Source of the DNA: Blastomyces gilchristii SLH14081 | Taxonomy: Eukaryota; Ascomycota; Eurotiomycetes; Onygenales; Ajellomycetaceae | DNA length: 64,000 nucleotides | Assembly (NCBI RefSeq): GCF_000003855.2 | Contig: NW_003101679.1 | Span: 3,794,889 to 3,858,888, forward strand | Reading direction: 5' to 3' | Shown here: in pieces, positions 36,449 to 46,810 of the stretch | How positions within the stretch are numbered: position 1 is the first letter of the stretch | Layout: every line of letters begins with the position of its first letter | Notes under the pieces: generated by a model | What the model saw: only the letters and a program-made list of their open reading frames with translations | Told to the model about the DNA's origin: nothing | The model's database searches: none | Translations under genes and position numbers: made by a program

Positions 36449-39400
36449 ATGAATATACAACAAAAACAATAAAAAAAGTTTAAAAACTCTTCAAAAATCA
36501 CATTTATTCAAAATAATGTGAATAGAAACTCAAATTGCATTTATTCTTGTCTTCAAATTGCATTTGAATAAAAAGTTGATTTTATACTGCTTCAGAAGCC
36601 TAATTTTAATGCTGAGCAAAAAGATGTCATTTCTCATTCAAGCTACTACTGCTTTTTACCTCAAAAGTCTGAGATAAAGTCAAGAGTAGTGATCTATGAA
36701 AGAAAGAGATCAAGATATTAATTTAATCTAAGATTTGATATCATGTCTGACCCTGATATTCTGGTGAGTGACATTATAGATAAAGAAAATGAGTTTGATA
36801 CTATACAGCTTATAAATATCTATAATGAAAAGTCATTGAAGGAATATAATAATATTTGAACAATTGATAGAGGATTTCTGAACATAACTTCATCAAGAAA
36901 CTCTATAATTGTAGGAGACTTCAATACACATCATTTCTGATGAAATTCAGAATGCAAGAGAGCAGTGAGAGCTGATAATCTGATTGAATGAATCTTTGAG
37001 CATTCAATAGATTTAGTTAATAAGTCTGATCAATAAACATTCTTTAGAAAAGACATGAAACAGAAGTCTATTATAGATCTAATCTTCATATCACAAAATC
37101 TAATGAAAAGAAGACTTGTAAACTGGTTTATTGATTCAAATGAGATATCAGAATCAGGTTATGAGATTATTCAATTTGATATTGAACTGAGTGAAAAACA
37201 AATGAGTGAAAATCCTCTTCTCTCTAATCAGTATAACTTTGAAAAAGCTGATTGAAAAGCAGTTGAAGAAAGCATAAAACTGTTAAAATCTGAAAGACAG
37301 AATGAGCTATATTGGAATTCTGGTCAAGATATCTCAAATGAAATGCTTGAGAATAGAGTGAAGCTTATTACATCTATTATTCTAACAAGTGTTAGAGATA
37401 ATATTTCAAAGAGAAAATCTTCTGAGTATTCAAAACCTTGATGAAATGAGAATATCTCATCTAAAAGGAAAGAATTAGCTACTGCTAGAAGAGATTGAAA
37501 GAATGATGTAATATCTGATAAAGAGTTCAAAGCTGTCAGAAATGAATATTTTTCAGATATTAAAAGAGTTAAAACAGACTGCTGGAATAAATTTCTTGAA
37601 GAAGCACAAGAAAAGAAAGTTTTTAAAGCTTTTAACTATACTAAAACAAGAAGTGTAGCAAAACTTCCAGCTCTAGAATATGAGTTTCAGAATGAATCAT
37701 ATACAGTAAACTCTTTTGAGGAAAAATGTCAAGCTTTCATGAGAATTCTCTTTCAGAACTCACCAGATTCAGATTCAGATTCAGAGGAAGAGAATATATC
37801 ACTTCTCAACTACATTGATGAAAATGACTGGGAATGGTCTGATCTTACATAAGATGAATTAGAGTCAGCTATCTTCTCAAGTTCTGTTAAAACTGCTGCA
37901 GGTCCTGATTCAATTAATCACTTGATTATTCAGAATACATATTTCTACTTAAAGAATGAATATTTTGAGCTCTTTTTCAATCTCTTGAAAAATGAATATC
38001 ATTCTGAATGCTGAAGAGAAGCCACTGAAGTGATTCTTACAAAATCTAATAGAAAAACTTCAATTCCTAAGTCATATAGAGTAATATCTCTATTGAACTG
38101 CCTAGAAAAGGTTTTAGAAAAGATAATAGCTACTTAACTATCTTTTATAAGCTCTATAGATGATTCTCTTTTATTCAGAGAATAAATGAGAGATAGAAAA
38201 CATTGTTCTGTAATTGACACTATTCTCTCAGTTATTCATGATATTCAAATAGCAAAGCATGAGAGTCTGGTCTCAACTGCAGTTTTTATTGATATNNNNN
38301 NNNNNNNNNNNNNNNNNNNNNNNNNNNNNNNNNNNNNNNNNNNNNNNNNNNNNNNNNNNNNNNNNNNNNNNNNNNNNNNNNNNNNNNNNNNNNNNNNNNN
38401 NNNNNNNNNNNNNNNNNNNNNNNNNNNNNNNNNNNNNNNNNNNNNNNNNNNNNNNNNNNNNNNNNNNNNNNNNNNNNNNNNNNNNNNNNNNNNNNNNNNN
38501 NNNNNNNNNNNNNNNNNNNNNNNNNNNNNNNNNNNNNNNNNNNNNNNNNNNNNNNNNNNNNNNNNNNNNNNNNNNNNNNNNNNNNNNNNNNNNNNNNNNN
38601 NNNNNNNNNNNNNNNNNNNNNNNNNNNNNNNNNNNNNNNNNNNNNNNNNNNNNNNNNNNNNNNNNNNNNNNNNNNNNNNNNNNNNNNNNNNNNNNNNNNN
38701 NNNNNNNNNNNNNNNNNNNNNNNNNNNNNNNNNNNNNNNNNNNNNNNNNNNNNNNNNNNNNNNNNNNNNNNNNNNNTGTCAAATGATTAGGAGTATGATT
38801 AAACTTCAAGTTGAATTTTAAATATCACATTCAACAAAGAACTGTCAAGGCAGAAAGACTATTGAACAACATAATCAGACTATTAAATACAGAGAGAGGT
38901 CTATCCTTCCAGGCTATGAGACAGTTATATATAGCCTGTATTACATCAGTAGCTGATTATGAAGTTCAAGTTTGATGAAATAATCAAGAGAATTTCACTG
39001 AACTCTTTCAAAGTCTGTAAAACAGAGCCTTGAGAAGAATTCTGAGAGTATTCAAATCATCTCCTATTAAAGCAATGGAAATTGAAGCTTCAATTCCTTC
39101 TTCTGCTATTAGATTTGAAAAGGCCTGTATGAACTATGCTCTGAGAGTTGTAAAGATGAGCTCAAATCATATAATCAGAGAAAGAGTCTCTTCTTCATTT
39201 TCATCAATTAACTCTGATAATGAACTGGATTGAAATAGATTTCTTGATTGAAATGAAAATAACTCTTCAAAGAAAATGCCTTCTCAACTGTACAGACTAT
39301 GCTCTCTGATTAAAAATCAATTTTCTTCTTTAAATGTTGAAAAAGTTGATCATGAGAAGTTATCTCTCTGAAGAGAAAAGCTTGAATCTCTTATAGACTT

Positions 39401-40415
39401 ACAAATAAGTGAACTATTAAAAGAGAAAGAATATGAACAGCATTCAAAGAGAATTTCTATAATTAATATAAAAGACTCTATTCTGATTTATTCAGATGAC
39501 TCAAAAAATGAGAACTTGAATAGATTAGATACAGGAATTGCTTATACTGAAGATAATATCAATTTTATCTCAGATTTCTGAAATCTAGACTCTGAATGTG
39601 AAGTCTTTGATGCTGAACTATTTGTAATAGTGAAAGCTTTCAAACTCATTGAAATAAAATCTTATAAATAAGAAAATTGTTTGAAAGAGGCATGGATATT
39701 CTCTGATCATTAAGCTGCTTTAAAAAGACTTAGAAATAGTCAGATTCATAATGATTAAATAAATCTTGAACTGGTCTTAAACTCTATTTTGAAAATTCAA
39801 AAGAGAAGAATATCAAAGCTGATAATTCATCTGCACTGGGTTCCTGCTCATATGAATATTCATGACAATGAATTGGCTGATTCAGCTGCAAAAAAGGGTG
39901 CAGAATTAAGCAGATCTATTCAAAAAATTGTGTCCTGGTCTTTTATAAAGAGAAAAATAAAAGAATCTTGTTTAAACAAGTGAAATGAAAGCTGGCAGAA
40001 ACAAAAGAAGAGTATACATTATTCAAGATTTGAAACAAAACCCAAGTGGAAATCTTGTTCAATTAAATGTAAAAAGAAAATATTCTCATCTATAATACAG
40101 CTGAAACTAGGACATGGCTATTTCAAATCTTATATACAAAGATTTGATGATAGATTTGACTCAATAGAATGCTTATTCTGCAATACAAATGAGAATTCTG
40201 AGCATATTGTAATGCACTGTGCATTATACAATAGTCTCAGAGCCAGATTGAAAGAGAAGTATGATCTAAATTAATTAAATATGAGATTCTTATTCTCAAC
40301 TGAGACAGGAATTAAATACTTAATAGACTTTCTATCAGAAACTCAAGCAGCTATAAGAAAATGGCTAAATTCAGAATTATCTGAATATGAAGAGGAGGAA
40401 ATCAATCAGATATAG
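36449..40415 (+). pseudogene. LINE ORF2 (endonuclease, reverse transcriptase, RNase H)
   Basis: ATG 36449; stop TAG 40413-40415. The AP-endonuclease part includes IIVGDFNTHHF (about 36905-36937) and IIDLIFISQNL. RT starts near 37850 (AAGPDSINH, then TAVFIDI at the gap edge). After the gap comes the RT thumb region. RNase H reads HLHWVPAHMNIHDNELADSAAKKGA (39829-39903), and a C-terminal CX2C...HX4C segment (CLFCNTNENSEHIVMHC) lies near 40180. At least 15 Trp codons are TGA. The gap size is not a multiple of three relative to the flanking frames, so its stated length is approximate. Confidence 0.85.
38296..38776. other. Assembly gap (481 N)
   Basis: Hides the core of the LINE RT. The paralogue at 49590-49810 shows what follows the left edge (IKDAFNHVSKSK ... 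SSISSVLFAIYT). Confidence 0.99.
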
Positions 40416-40805
40416 TCTGTTAAAACAGCTATACACTCTCTTTTAATAATTTGTTTTGTTATAGTCTCTCTTTACTTTATCTTTTTCTTTATCTTTTTCT
40501 TTCAATTTCTTTCTATCTATCTATTTAATGTGTCTATCTTTGAGACTGTGTTCTTTTTCTCTTTTCCTTTGTCATGATATTATCAAATGGTTTCAAAGTA
40601 TCAAAAGATGTTAAAACACTGTAATTTGTAAACAGTTTTTGTATTCTGAGCTGGAATTTTCTGATTTTGCATATCTGAAATTGATGAATGTATAATAGTT
40701 AACTTTACAGACATAGGAAAAACCCTGAGAACTAAAGTTCTCAGGTAGATGTCATAGTCTCTGACTGCATACATCTATAATTGAAGAATAATAATAATAA
40801 TAATA
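40416..40805 (+). other. LINE 3' UTR with conserved stem-loop and TAA tail
   Basis: Contains pyrimidine-rich CTTT/CTAT repeats, then a 10-bp perfect stem (CCTGAGAACT/AGTTCTCAGG, 40724-40745), then TATAATTGAAGAATAATAA leading into the tail. The same elements occur at the end of all six LINE 3' ends in the window. Such 3' hairpins are recognised by some LINE reverse transcriptases; here that role is inferred. Confidence 0.7.
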
Positions 40806-40817
40806 ATAATAACTTTG

Positions 40818-41844
40818 CTTTTCTGTGTAGAAATGTGACAGATCTTAAGACTTGTTAAAATTTCATTGACTGTCTGTCTGTGAGTTCATATTCAATCTGA
40901 TAATATGATTACATCTGACTTACTCAGCTAATTACAGTATCATTTTTTCAGTCATCATTGAAGCTTAATAACTATGACAGATCTTCTGACTTGATATATT
41001 TCATGCTCAAATTCTCATTCTGCACAGTGATCTTCAATGATATGTATACTTCTGAAGAGATTATGAACAATTGTGATGAGATCTTCAGATTCAGTGTAGT
41101 TATTTATCTGTGTAAATGTTTAATCTTCTACTGCAGACCTAAGATCTGGTTTTCTCTATTCTTATTAATGATGATGATTGTGTCAGTGAAGCTCTTCATA
41201 GTGAATGCTTAATCTGCAGTGAATGTCAATTATTGTTTGACTTCTGTCTCAGCCTGTCACTGCATATGCAAGGTCTCAATCTTGTTTAGAATTCTTGTAT
41301 GTGTACAGAGCTTCAATTTCACTTCAGTGATTTCATCTGCTTTTCTTACTGCTTCAAGTAAACCCTCTGAGAGATTCTATATATCTTTCAGTTCAGATAG
41401 CAGAGAAGGATGTTATTTGTATTAACTAGAAAAGATATTCATTTTAATAATTTCTCATTGATCATACAATGTCTATTGTTATATCACTATATTGTTATAT
41501 GATTTCTGTTGTCATTGTATGACTCTGATGATGATCATTCTTCCCTTTTATTCTTCTTTTGAGTAGAGAGCAGACTTCTTTGAATCTTGTTCACTGCTCT
41601 CATTTCCTTTCTCACATCTTATCTGTTCGCATATCATACATAGCATTCACCTGAGTGTGGAGTTTTCCCCCTACAAGTGAAGCAGCATTAATTGAATGCT
41701 CTTTCACTCACTGCTCTTCGTATGCTATCTTTTGAGGTGTTCTAGGATCACACTGACATGATAACTATAAATTGCTTCATAGGCAGAATTATCATGCTCT
41801 GAAGAAGTCTGCACTTCTCACTGATTTTTAGACATGCTATCAGA
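40818..41844 (-). pseudogene. Gypsy-2 5' internal region (PBS to gag)
   Basis: Between the LINE and the 5' LTR of gypsy-2 on the minus strand. Decayed gag N-terminal region; no domain recognised. The bases next to the LTR (minus strand tctgatagcatg) would contain the PBS but I cannot match a tRNA. Confidence 0.5.
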
Positions 41845-42984
41845 TGTGATTCAAAGATTGCTTGAGTCAGCATACGATTACAGATGTACACTTCCTGCTC
41901 ATATGAATATTCATGGCAATGAATTGGCTGATTCAGCTGCAAAAAAGGGTGCAGAATTAAGCAGATCTATTCAAAAAATTGTGTCCTGATCTTTTATAAA
42001 GAGAAAAATAAAAGAATCTTGTTTAGACAAGTGGAATGAAAGCTGGCAGAAACAAAAGAAGAGTATACATTATTCAAGATTTGAAACAAAACCCAAGTGG
42101 AAATCTTGTTCAATTAAATGTAAAAAGAAAATATTCTCATCTATAATACAGCTGAAACTAGGACATGGCTATTTCAAATCTTATATACAAAGATTTGATG
42201 ATAGATTTGACTCAATAGAATGCTTATTCTGCAATACAAATGAGAATCCTGAGCATATTGTAATGCACTGTGCATTATACAATAGTCTCAGAGCCAGATT
42301 GAAAGAGAAGTATGATCTAAATCAATTAAATATGAGATTCTTATTCTCAACTGAGACAGGAATTAAATACTTAATAGACTTTCTATCAGAAACTCAAGCA
42401 GCTACAAGAAAATGGCTAAATTCAGAATTATCTGAATATGAAGAGGAGGAAATCAATCAGATATAGTCTGTTAAAACAGCTATACACTCTCTTTTAATAA
42501 TTTGTTTTGTTATAGTCTCTCTTTACTTTATCTTTTTCTTTATCTTTTTCTTTCAATTTCTTTCTATCTATCTATTTAATGTGTCTATCTTTGAGACTGT
42601 GTTCTTTTTCTCTTTTCCTTTGTCATGATATTATCAAATGGTTTCAAAGTATCAAAAGATGTTAAAACACTGCAATTTGTAAACAGTTTTTGTATTCTGG
42701 GCTGGAATTTTCTGATTTTGCATATCTGAAATTGATGAATGTATAATAGTTAACTTTACAGACATAGGAAAAACCCTGAGAACTAAAAGTTCTCAGGTAG
42801 ATGTCATAGTCTCTGACTGCATACATCTATAATTGAAGAATAATAATAATAAACAGATGTACACTGACTTCTTATATATTGTACACTAACTTAATTAGCG
42901 GCTGCTATGGCCTCTTTACACTCGTAAGCAAGTTCGGAAGCGGCCGCGTTATTATCCGACGGTCGTATGTTCTTCCGAACCACA
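41845..42984 (-). repeat. Gypsy-2 5' LTR, split by a LINE fragment
   Basis: 41845-41891 plus 42865-42984 give the same 167 bp as 26250-26416. The outer 120 bp keep CpG sites (cgtaagcaagttcggaag, ccgacggtcg), more than the other LTR. Confidence 0.87.
41892..42852 (+). mobile_element. 5'-truncated LINE copy in the gypsy-2 LTR
   Basis: Starts at the base matching about 39842 of the full-length LINE (inside RNase H) and ends in the TAA tail. Flanked by a 12-bp duplication, acagatgtacac, at 41880-41891 and 42853-42864. Very close to the full-length LINE with few changes (its 42263-42466 frame MHCALYNSLRARLKEKYDLN is open to the ORF2 stop), so it is among the youngest insertions. Stem-loop at 42775-42797. 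Confidence 0.93.
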
Positions 42985-42988
42985 CTTC

Positions 42989-45900
42989 AGTTGTAAAATA
43001 TTATAATCTTCAGTGTATTCTCTTATTAAAACTCTGACTTCTCACAGAATTTAATGATTTAAAAGACATTCACACCTGTTATATGATGAAACTAAACATA
43101 CATATTAGAGAATATTAATGTGAAGATGTCTATACATATGAAGTTGATAATCTTGACTATAATCTTGTACTAGAACTTGTCTGACTATCTGAATAAGATA
43201 TCTTCTTAAATACTTAAAACAGGAGTTTAATATTCTCTAACAATGATAGAATTCATGAAGATAATATTCATAAGACTATAAATCTTACACAGATCTCTGT
43301 CAACACTTATGAAATACTCTGAAAAAGAAGTCATTAGTGAGATTACTGACAAAGTCACTGATAGAAGAATTATATATCAATCTATTTCACTAGTCTGATC
43401 AATATCAAGAAAGCTCTAGAGAAGTTATCTCATACTATAATAACAGATTCTCATATAAAACTTTCTTAATAATATCATGAATATCTAGATATCTTTTGAT
43501 AAGATAATATTATAAATATACTCTCTTTACAAGACTCAGAAGTGAATCACAGTATTAAGTTAGAAAAAAAGAATGATAAGAACTCTGAGTTATTATAAGA
43601 TCTTCTTTATAATATGTCTTGAGATGAACTTCTTCTTCTTTGAAAGACACTCAATGATCTGTTGAATAAGAAATTCATATATATTAGTAACTCTTCTGCT
43701 GCAGCTTCTATTCTCTTTGCAAAGAAATCAGATAAAGAACTCTGATTCTGTGTGAACTATTGAGATCTGAACAGATTGACAAAGAAAGATTGTTATTTCT
43801 TATCTCTTATCAATGAAACTCTAGCATGTATTAAGTGAGCTCAATGATTTATAAAGTTAGATGTCATCACTGTGTTTCATAAGATTTGTATTACTGAAGA
43901 AGATGAATAACTTACAGTATTTCAAACATGTTATAATCTCTTTGAATGAGTAGTCACACTCTTTGAACTGGCTAATACTCTCAGTATATTTCAGAAGTAT
44001 ATCAACTGAGCACTCTGAGATTTTCTTAATAAGTTTGCATTTGCATATCTAGATGACATTCTCATCTTCACTGATGAATTCAGAAAGAAATATCAAGAAT
44101 ATATATGAAGAGTATTATAATAATTACATGAGATAAAACTATTAATAGATATTGACAAATGTGATTTTGAAGTCAAGAGTACAAAATACCTAGATTTTAT
44201 CATAGAAGCTGATAAGAGAATTTAAATGAATTCTGAGAAGATCTCTACTATTCTCAAGTGAGAAGATTTATATACTGTGAAAGATATACAAAGCTTCATC
44301 AGATTTACTAACTTCTATCAGTAATTTATACAAAACTTCTCAGATATTATGAGATCACTTACAGAACTTATTAAGAAGAATTTAGTATTTCAGTGATCAG
44401 TGAACACTGAAGCTGCATTTATATGAATAAAGAAGATATTCATTAATATCTCTCTGCTAATAATATTTGATTCTGATTGTAAGACTGTTATTAAAGCTGA
44501 TTTCTCTGACTATGTTATAGAAAAAACTATATTATATTATGATAATGAAAATGTCTTATAATTATATGTCTTTACATCTAAGAAACTCAGTTCTGTTGAA
44601 TGCAATTACAAGATCTATAATAAGAAACTTCTCACAATTATACACTGTCTAGAAGAATGAGACTCTGAACTCTGAAGTATCTTCAAATTTAAGATAATCA
44701 CAGATTATAAGAATCTCAAGTATTTCACAATTATCTATAAGCTTACTGAATATCAGATGTAATAATCTGAGCTATTAAGCTGTTTTCATTTCACTATACA
44801 CTATCACCTCAGCAGTCAGAACTCAATAACAGATGCTCTTTTATAATAAGAGTAAGATATGCCTTCTGATATAACAGACACCTGTTAAATGAACTGAGAA
44901 CACTGACTCTTAGATCTGAAGATATTAGTTAATCAAGATGAAATAACTCATGACACTATATATACTTCTCTGATTAGAACACTCTCTCTCTGAACTGTCA
45001 CTGACACTGATATTAATATCTCAACTTCTCTCACACTGAATGAACTATGATATATAACAGTCTGAGCTGATAAACTTCTTCAGACTCTCACTGAAGCAGT
45101 ATAATAAGAAGTGTCTTAATTTTCTTCAGAACTATATATAAAGACTGACATCTCAAAATATTCAATCAATAACAATAATACTCTGTAATTTTATAAATAA
45201 TGTTGAGTCTCTCAGTCTGAACCTCTACACACTCAGATAATACAAGAGATGCATAATTAATATATAACTGATTATCTGAGTCATAAACAACTGTATTAAA
45301 TAATCTCTTAAGAATTCTACTGATCTGAGATATTAAACAGTATCAGATGCTTTATCTGAAACTGTAATTATTATATCTCTATCACTTTATGAAAGAATTA
45401 TAGAAAAGATCTGCTGAAATCACTTGATATCTCTGATAGAATTTGATAAGATATGATAATTAACTTTACTATTGATCTCTCTGAGAGTAAGAATTGTAGA
45501 AATGTCCTGATCATTGTGAATTAATTGAGTAAAGATGTAATATTAGAATCTTGTGATAAGATCAATACTGAATAAGTTACTGAAGTCTTTCTACAGAGCT
45601 CATTGTATTGAATGCATGAATTGCTGATATCTATAGTATCAGATTAAGACTGTTAATTCATAAGCACTCTCTGAACAAGAATCTGTCAAGTTCTTAAGAT
45701 TATACATCATTTATTAACTGTCTATCATTCTGAGATCAATGATGCATCAGAACAGATAATTCAAACTGTAAAGAATTATCTTTATAAGTTCTGTAATCAC
45801 TTATAAAATGATTGATATGATCTTCTTCTACATACAGAGGTTGCTATCAATAATTGTGATACTATCTGAACAAATGTAAGTCTGTTCTTTCTTACACACA

Positions 45901-46535
45901 GTTATTATATGAAAGTGTTGAATCTTCTAGAGACTATATAGTTTATATCAAACTTCTGTAGTCTGATTCAGATCACTGATAACATAGTAATGAAGCTCTG
46001 AGATGTCTGCAACTAAGCAGAAGCCTTTATGACAAGTACTAAACAAGATTAAGAGAACTGAAATAATATTCATCAAGACCTCACTGAGTAATATAAGATA
46101 GAAGATCTGATATGATTGAATCTTAAGAATATACAGATCACATACTCATCTTACACACTGAATTACTATTATACAAAGTATAAAGTGATAGAAGTTCTAG
46201 ACAGTCACAACTATTATCTTAACACATCATTAGAAATTCATGATGTCTTTTATACAAGCTTACTCTGCTGTGCTGTCACTGATCTGTTCTCTTCTCAGCT
46301 GACTTTTAACTGACAGCCGCCAGAGATCATAGAAGAAGATAATGAACTTGAATGAGAGATTGAAGATATTCTTGATAAGAGATCTCACAGCTGCAGCTGA
46401 CAATATTTTATAAAATGAGTCAGCTATGATCACTTAATCTGAACTCTGAGCTCTGAGTTATCTGAGACAGCAGCTCTTGACTGATGAGAACTACATATTG
46501 ACAACTCTATATCACTTCTGAAAAGAAGGGGCTAA
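42989..46535 (+). pseudogene. Gypsy-1A pol (protease, RT, RNase H, integrase, chromodomain)
   Basis: RT active site AYLDDILIFTDEF at about 44043-44081 (YLDD intact, 44046-44057). RNase H KADFSDYVIEKTILYY near 44490. Integrase core: VLIIVN*LSKDVI near 45510 (Asp changed to Asn), IVSD*DC near 45640, HSEINDASEQ near 45735. The C-terminal frame 46116-46313 (KYKVIEVLDSHNYYLNT) continues into a chromodomain at about 46350-46480 (EIEDILDKRSHS, QYFIK*VSYDHLI*, Trp lost to TGA). The stop TAA is next to the polypurine tract. Chromodomains in this position direct integration to heterochromatin in characterised chromoviruses. Confidence 0.85.
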
Positions 46536-46805
46536 TGTGATGAGCTGCGCCTGATCAATCATATAGACTATTTCATTACACTTCATAGATTTCACTGAAA
46601 GCTTCAATTCTCAGTCACTGATTCTCAGCTGAAAAACTTATGAAATTTCTATTCTTCTACTCTGAAGCTTTATTATGTACATATATAAATATTCACTCTG
46701 ATTACTGATTCCTGCACTTTCTCTTTCTTTTCTTCTCTAACATTTTTCACTTTGTATTATAAGATCTATATATGGTACTGATCTATTCAGCGTAGGCTTC
46801 TTACA
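46536..46805 (+). repeat. Gypsy-1A 3' LTR
   Basis: 270 bp, TGTGATGAGC...TTACA, same length as the 5' LTR and followed by the TSD ctatc. The two LTRs differ by scattered C/T and G/A changes. Confidence 0.9.
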
Positions 46806-46810
46806 CTATC

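Larger units (their letters stand above)
33267..40805 (+). mobile_element. Full-length Tad1-like LINE (non-LTR retrotransposon)
   Basis: About 7.5 kb with 5' UTR, ORF1 (zinc knuckles), ORF2 (endonuclease, RT, RNase H, C-terminal Cys/His) and a 3' UTR ending in a TAA-repeat tail. The duplication ataataactttg lies at 33255-33266 and 40806-40817; its left part overlaps the tail, so at least aactttg (7 bp) is certain. Gene order and RNase H in ORF2 fit the fungal Tad1 clade. It sits in gag of gypsy-2. It is the least fragmented LINE here and my reference for the other copies, but RT is partly hidden by a 481-base gap and ORF2 has many TGA codons. Confidence 0.9.
26250..42984 (-). mobile_element. 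Gypsy-2: Ty3/gypsy retrotransposon, split by a full-length LINE
   Basis: 167-bp LTRs at 26250-26416 and 41845-42984 (the latter split by a LINE fragment) begin TGTGATTC and end ACCACA on the plus strand. The flanking duplication is cttc (26246-26249 and 42985-42988). Coding parts read on the minus strand in the order gag zinc knuckle (about 32.7 kb), pre-RT and RT (31.96-31.14 kb), integrase (about 30.4-29.4 kb). A purine run (gagagagaa, minus strand) sits beside the 26.4-kb LTR, as expected for the polypurine tract of a minus-strand element. A LINE occupies 33267-40805. Without nested LINEs it is about 8.2 kb. Confidence 0.87.
24394..46805 (+). mobile_element. Gypsy-1A: Ty3/gypsy chromovirus-like LTR retrotransposon, split by gypsy-2
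   Basis: The two 270-bp LTRs begin TGTGATGAGC and end CTTACA, and are flanked by a 5-bp duplication, ctatc, at 24389-24393 and 46806-46810. Internal order is gag-protease (24664-26249) and, after the gypsy-2 insertion, RT, RNase H, integrase and a chromodomain (42985-46535), the Ty3/gypsy gene order. A polypurine stretch (aaaagaagggg) precedes the 3' LTR. Without gypsy-2 it is about 5.7 kb. It interrupts ORF1 of LINE copy 2. All frames carry multiple stops, chiefly TGA at Trp positions. Confidence 0.9.
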
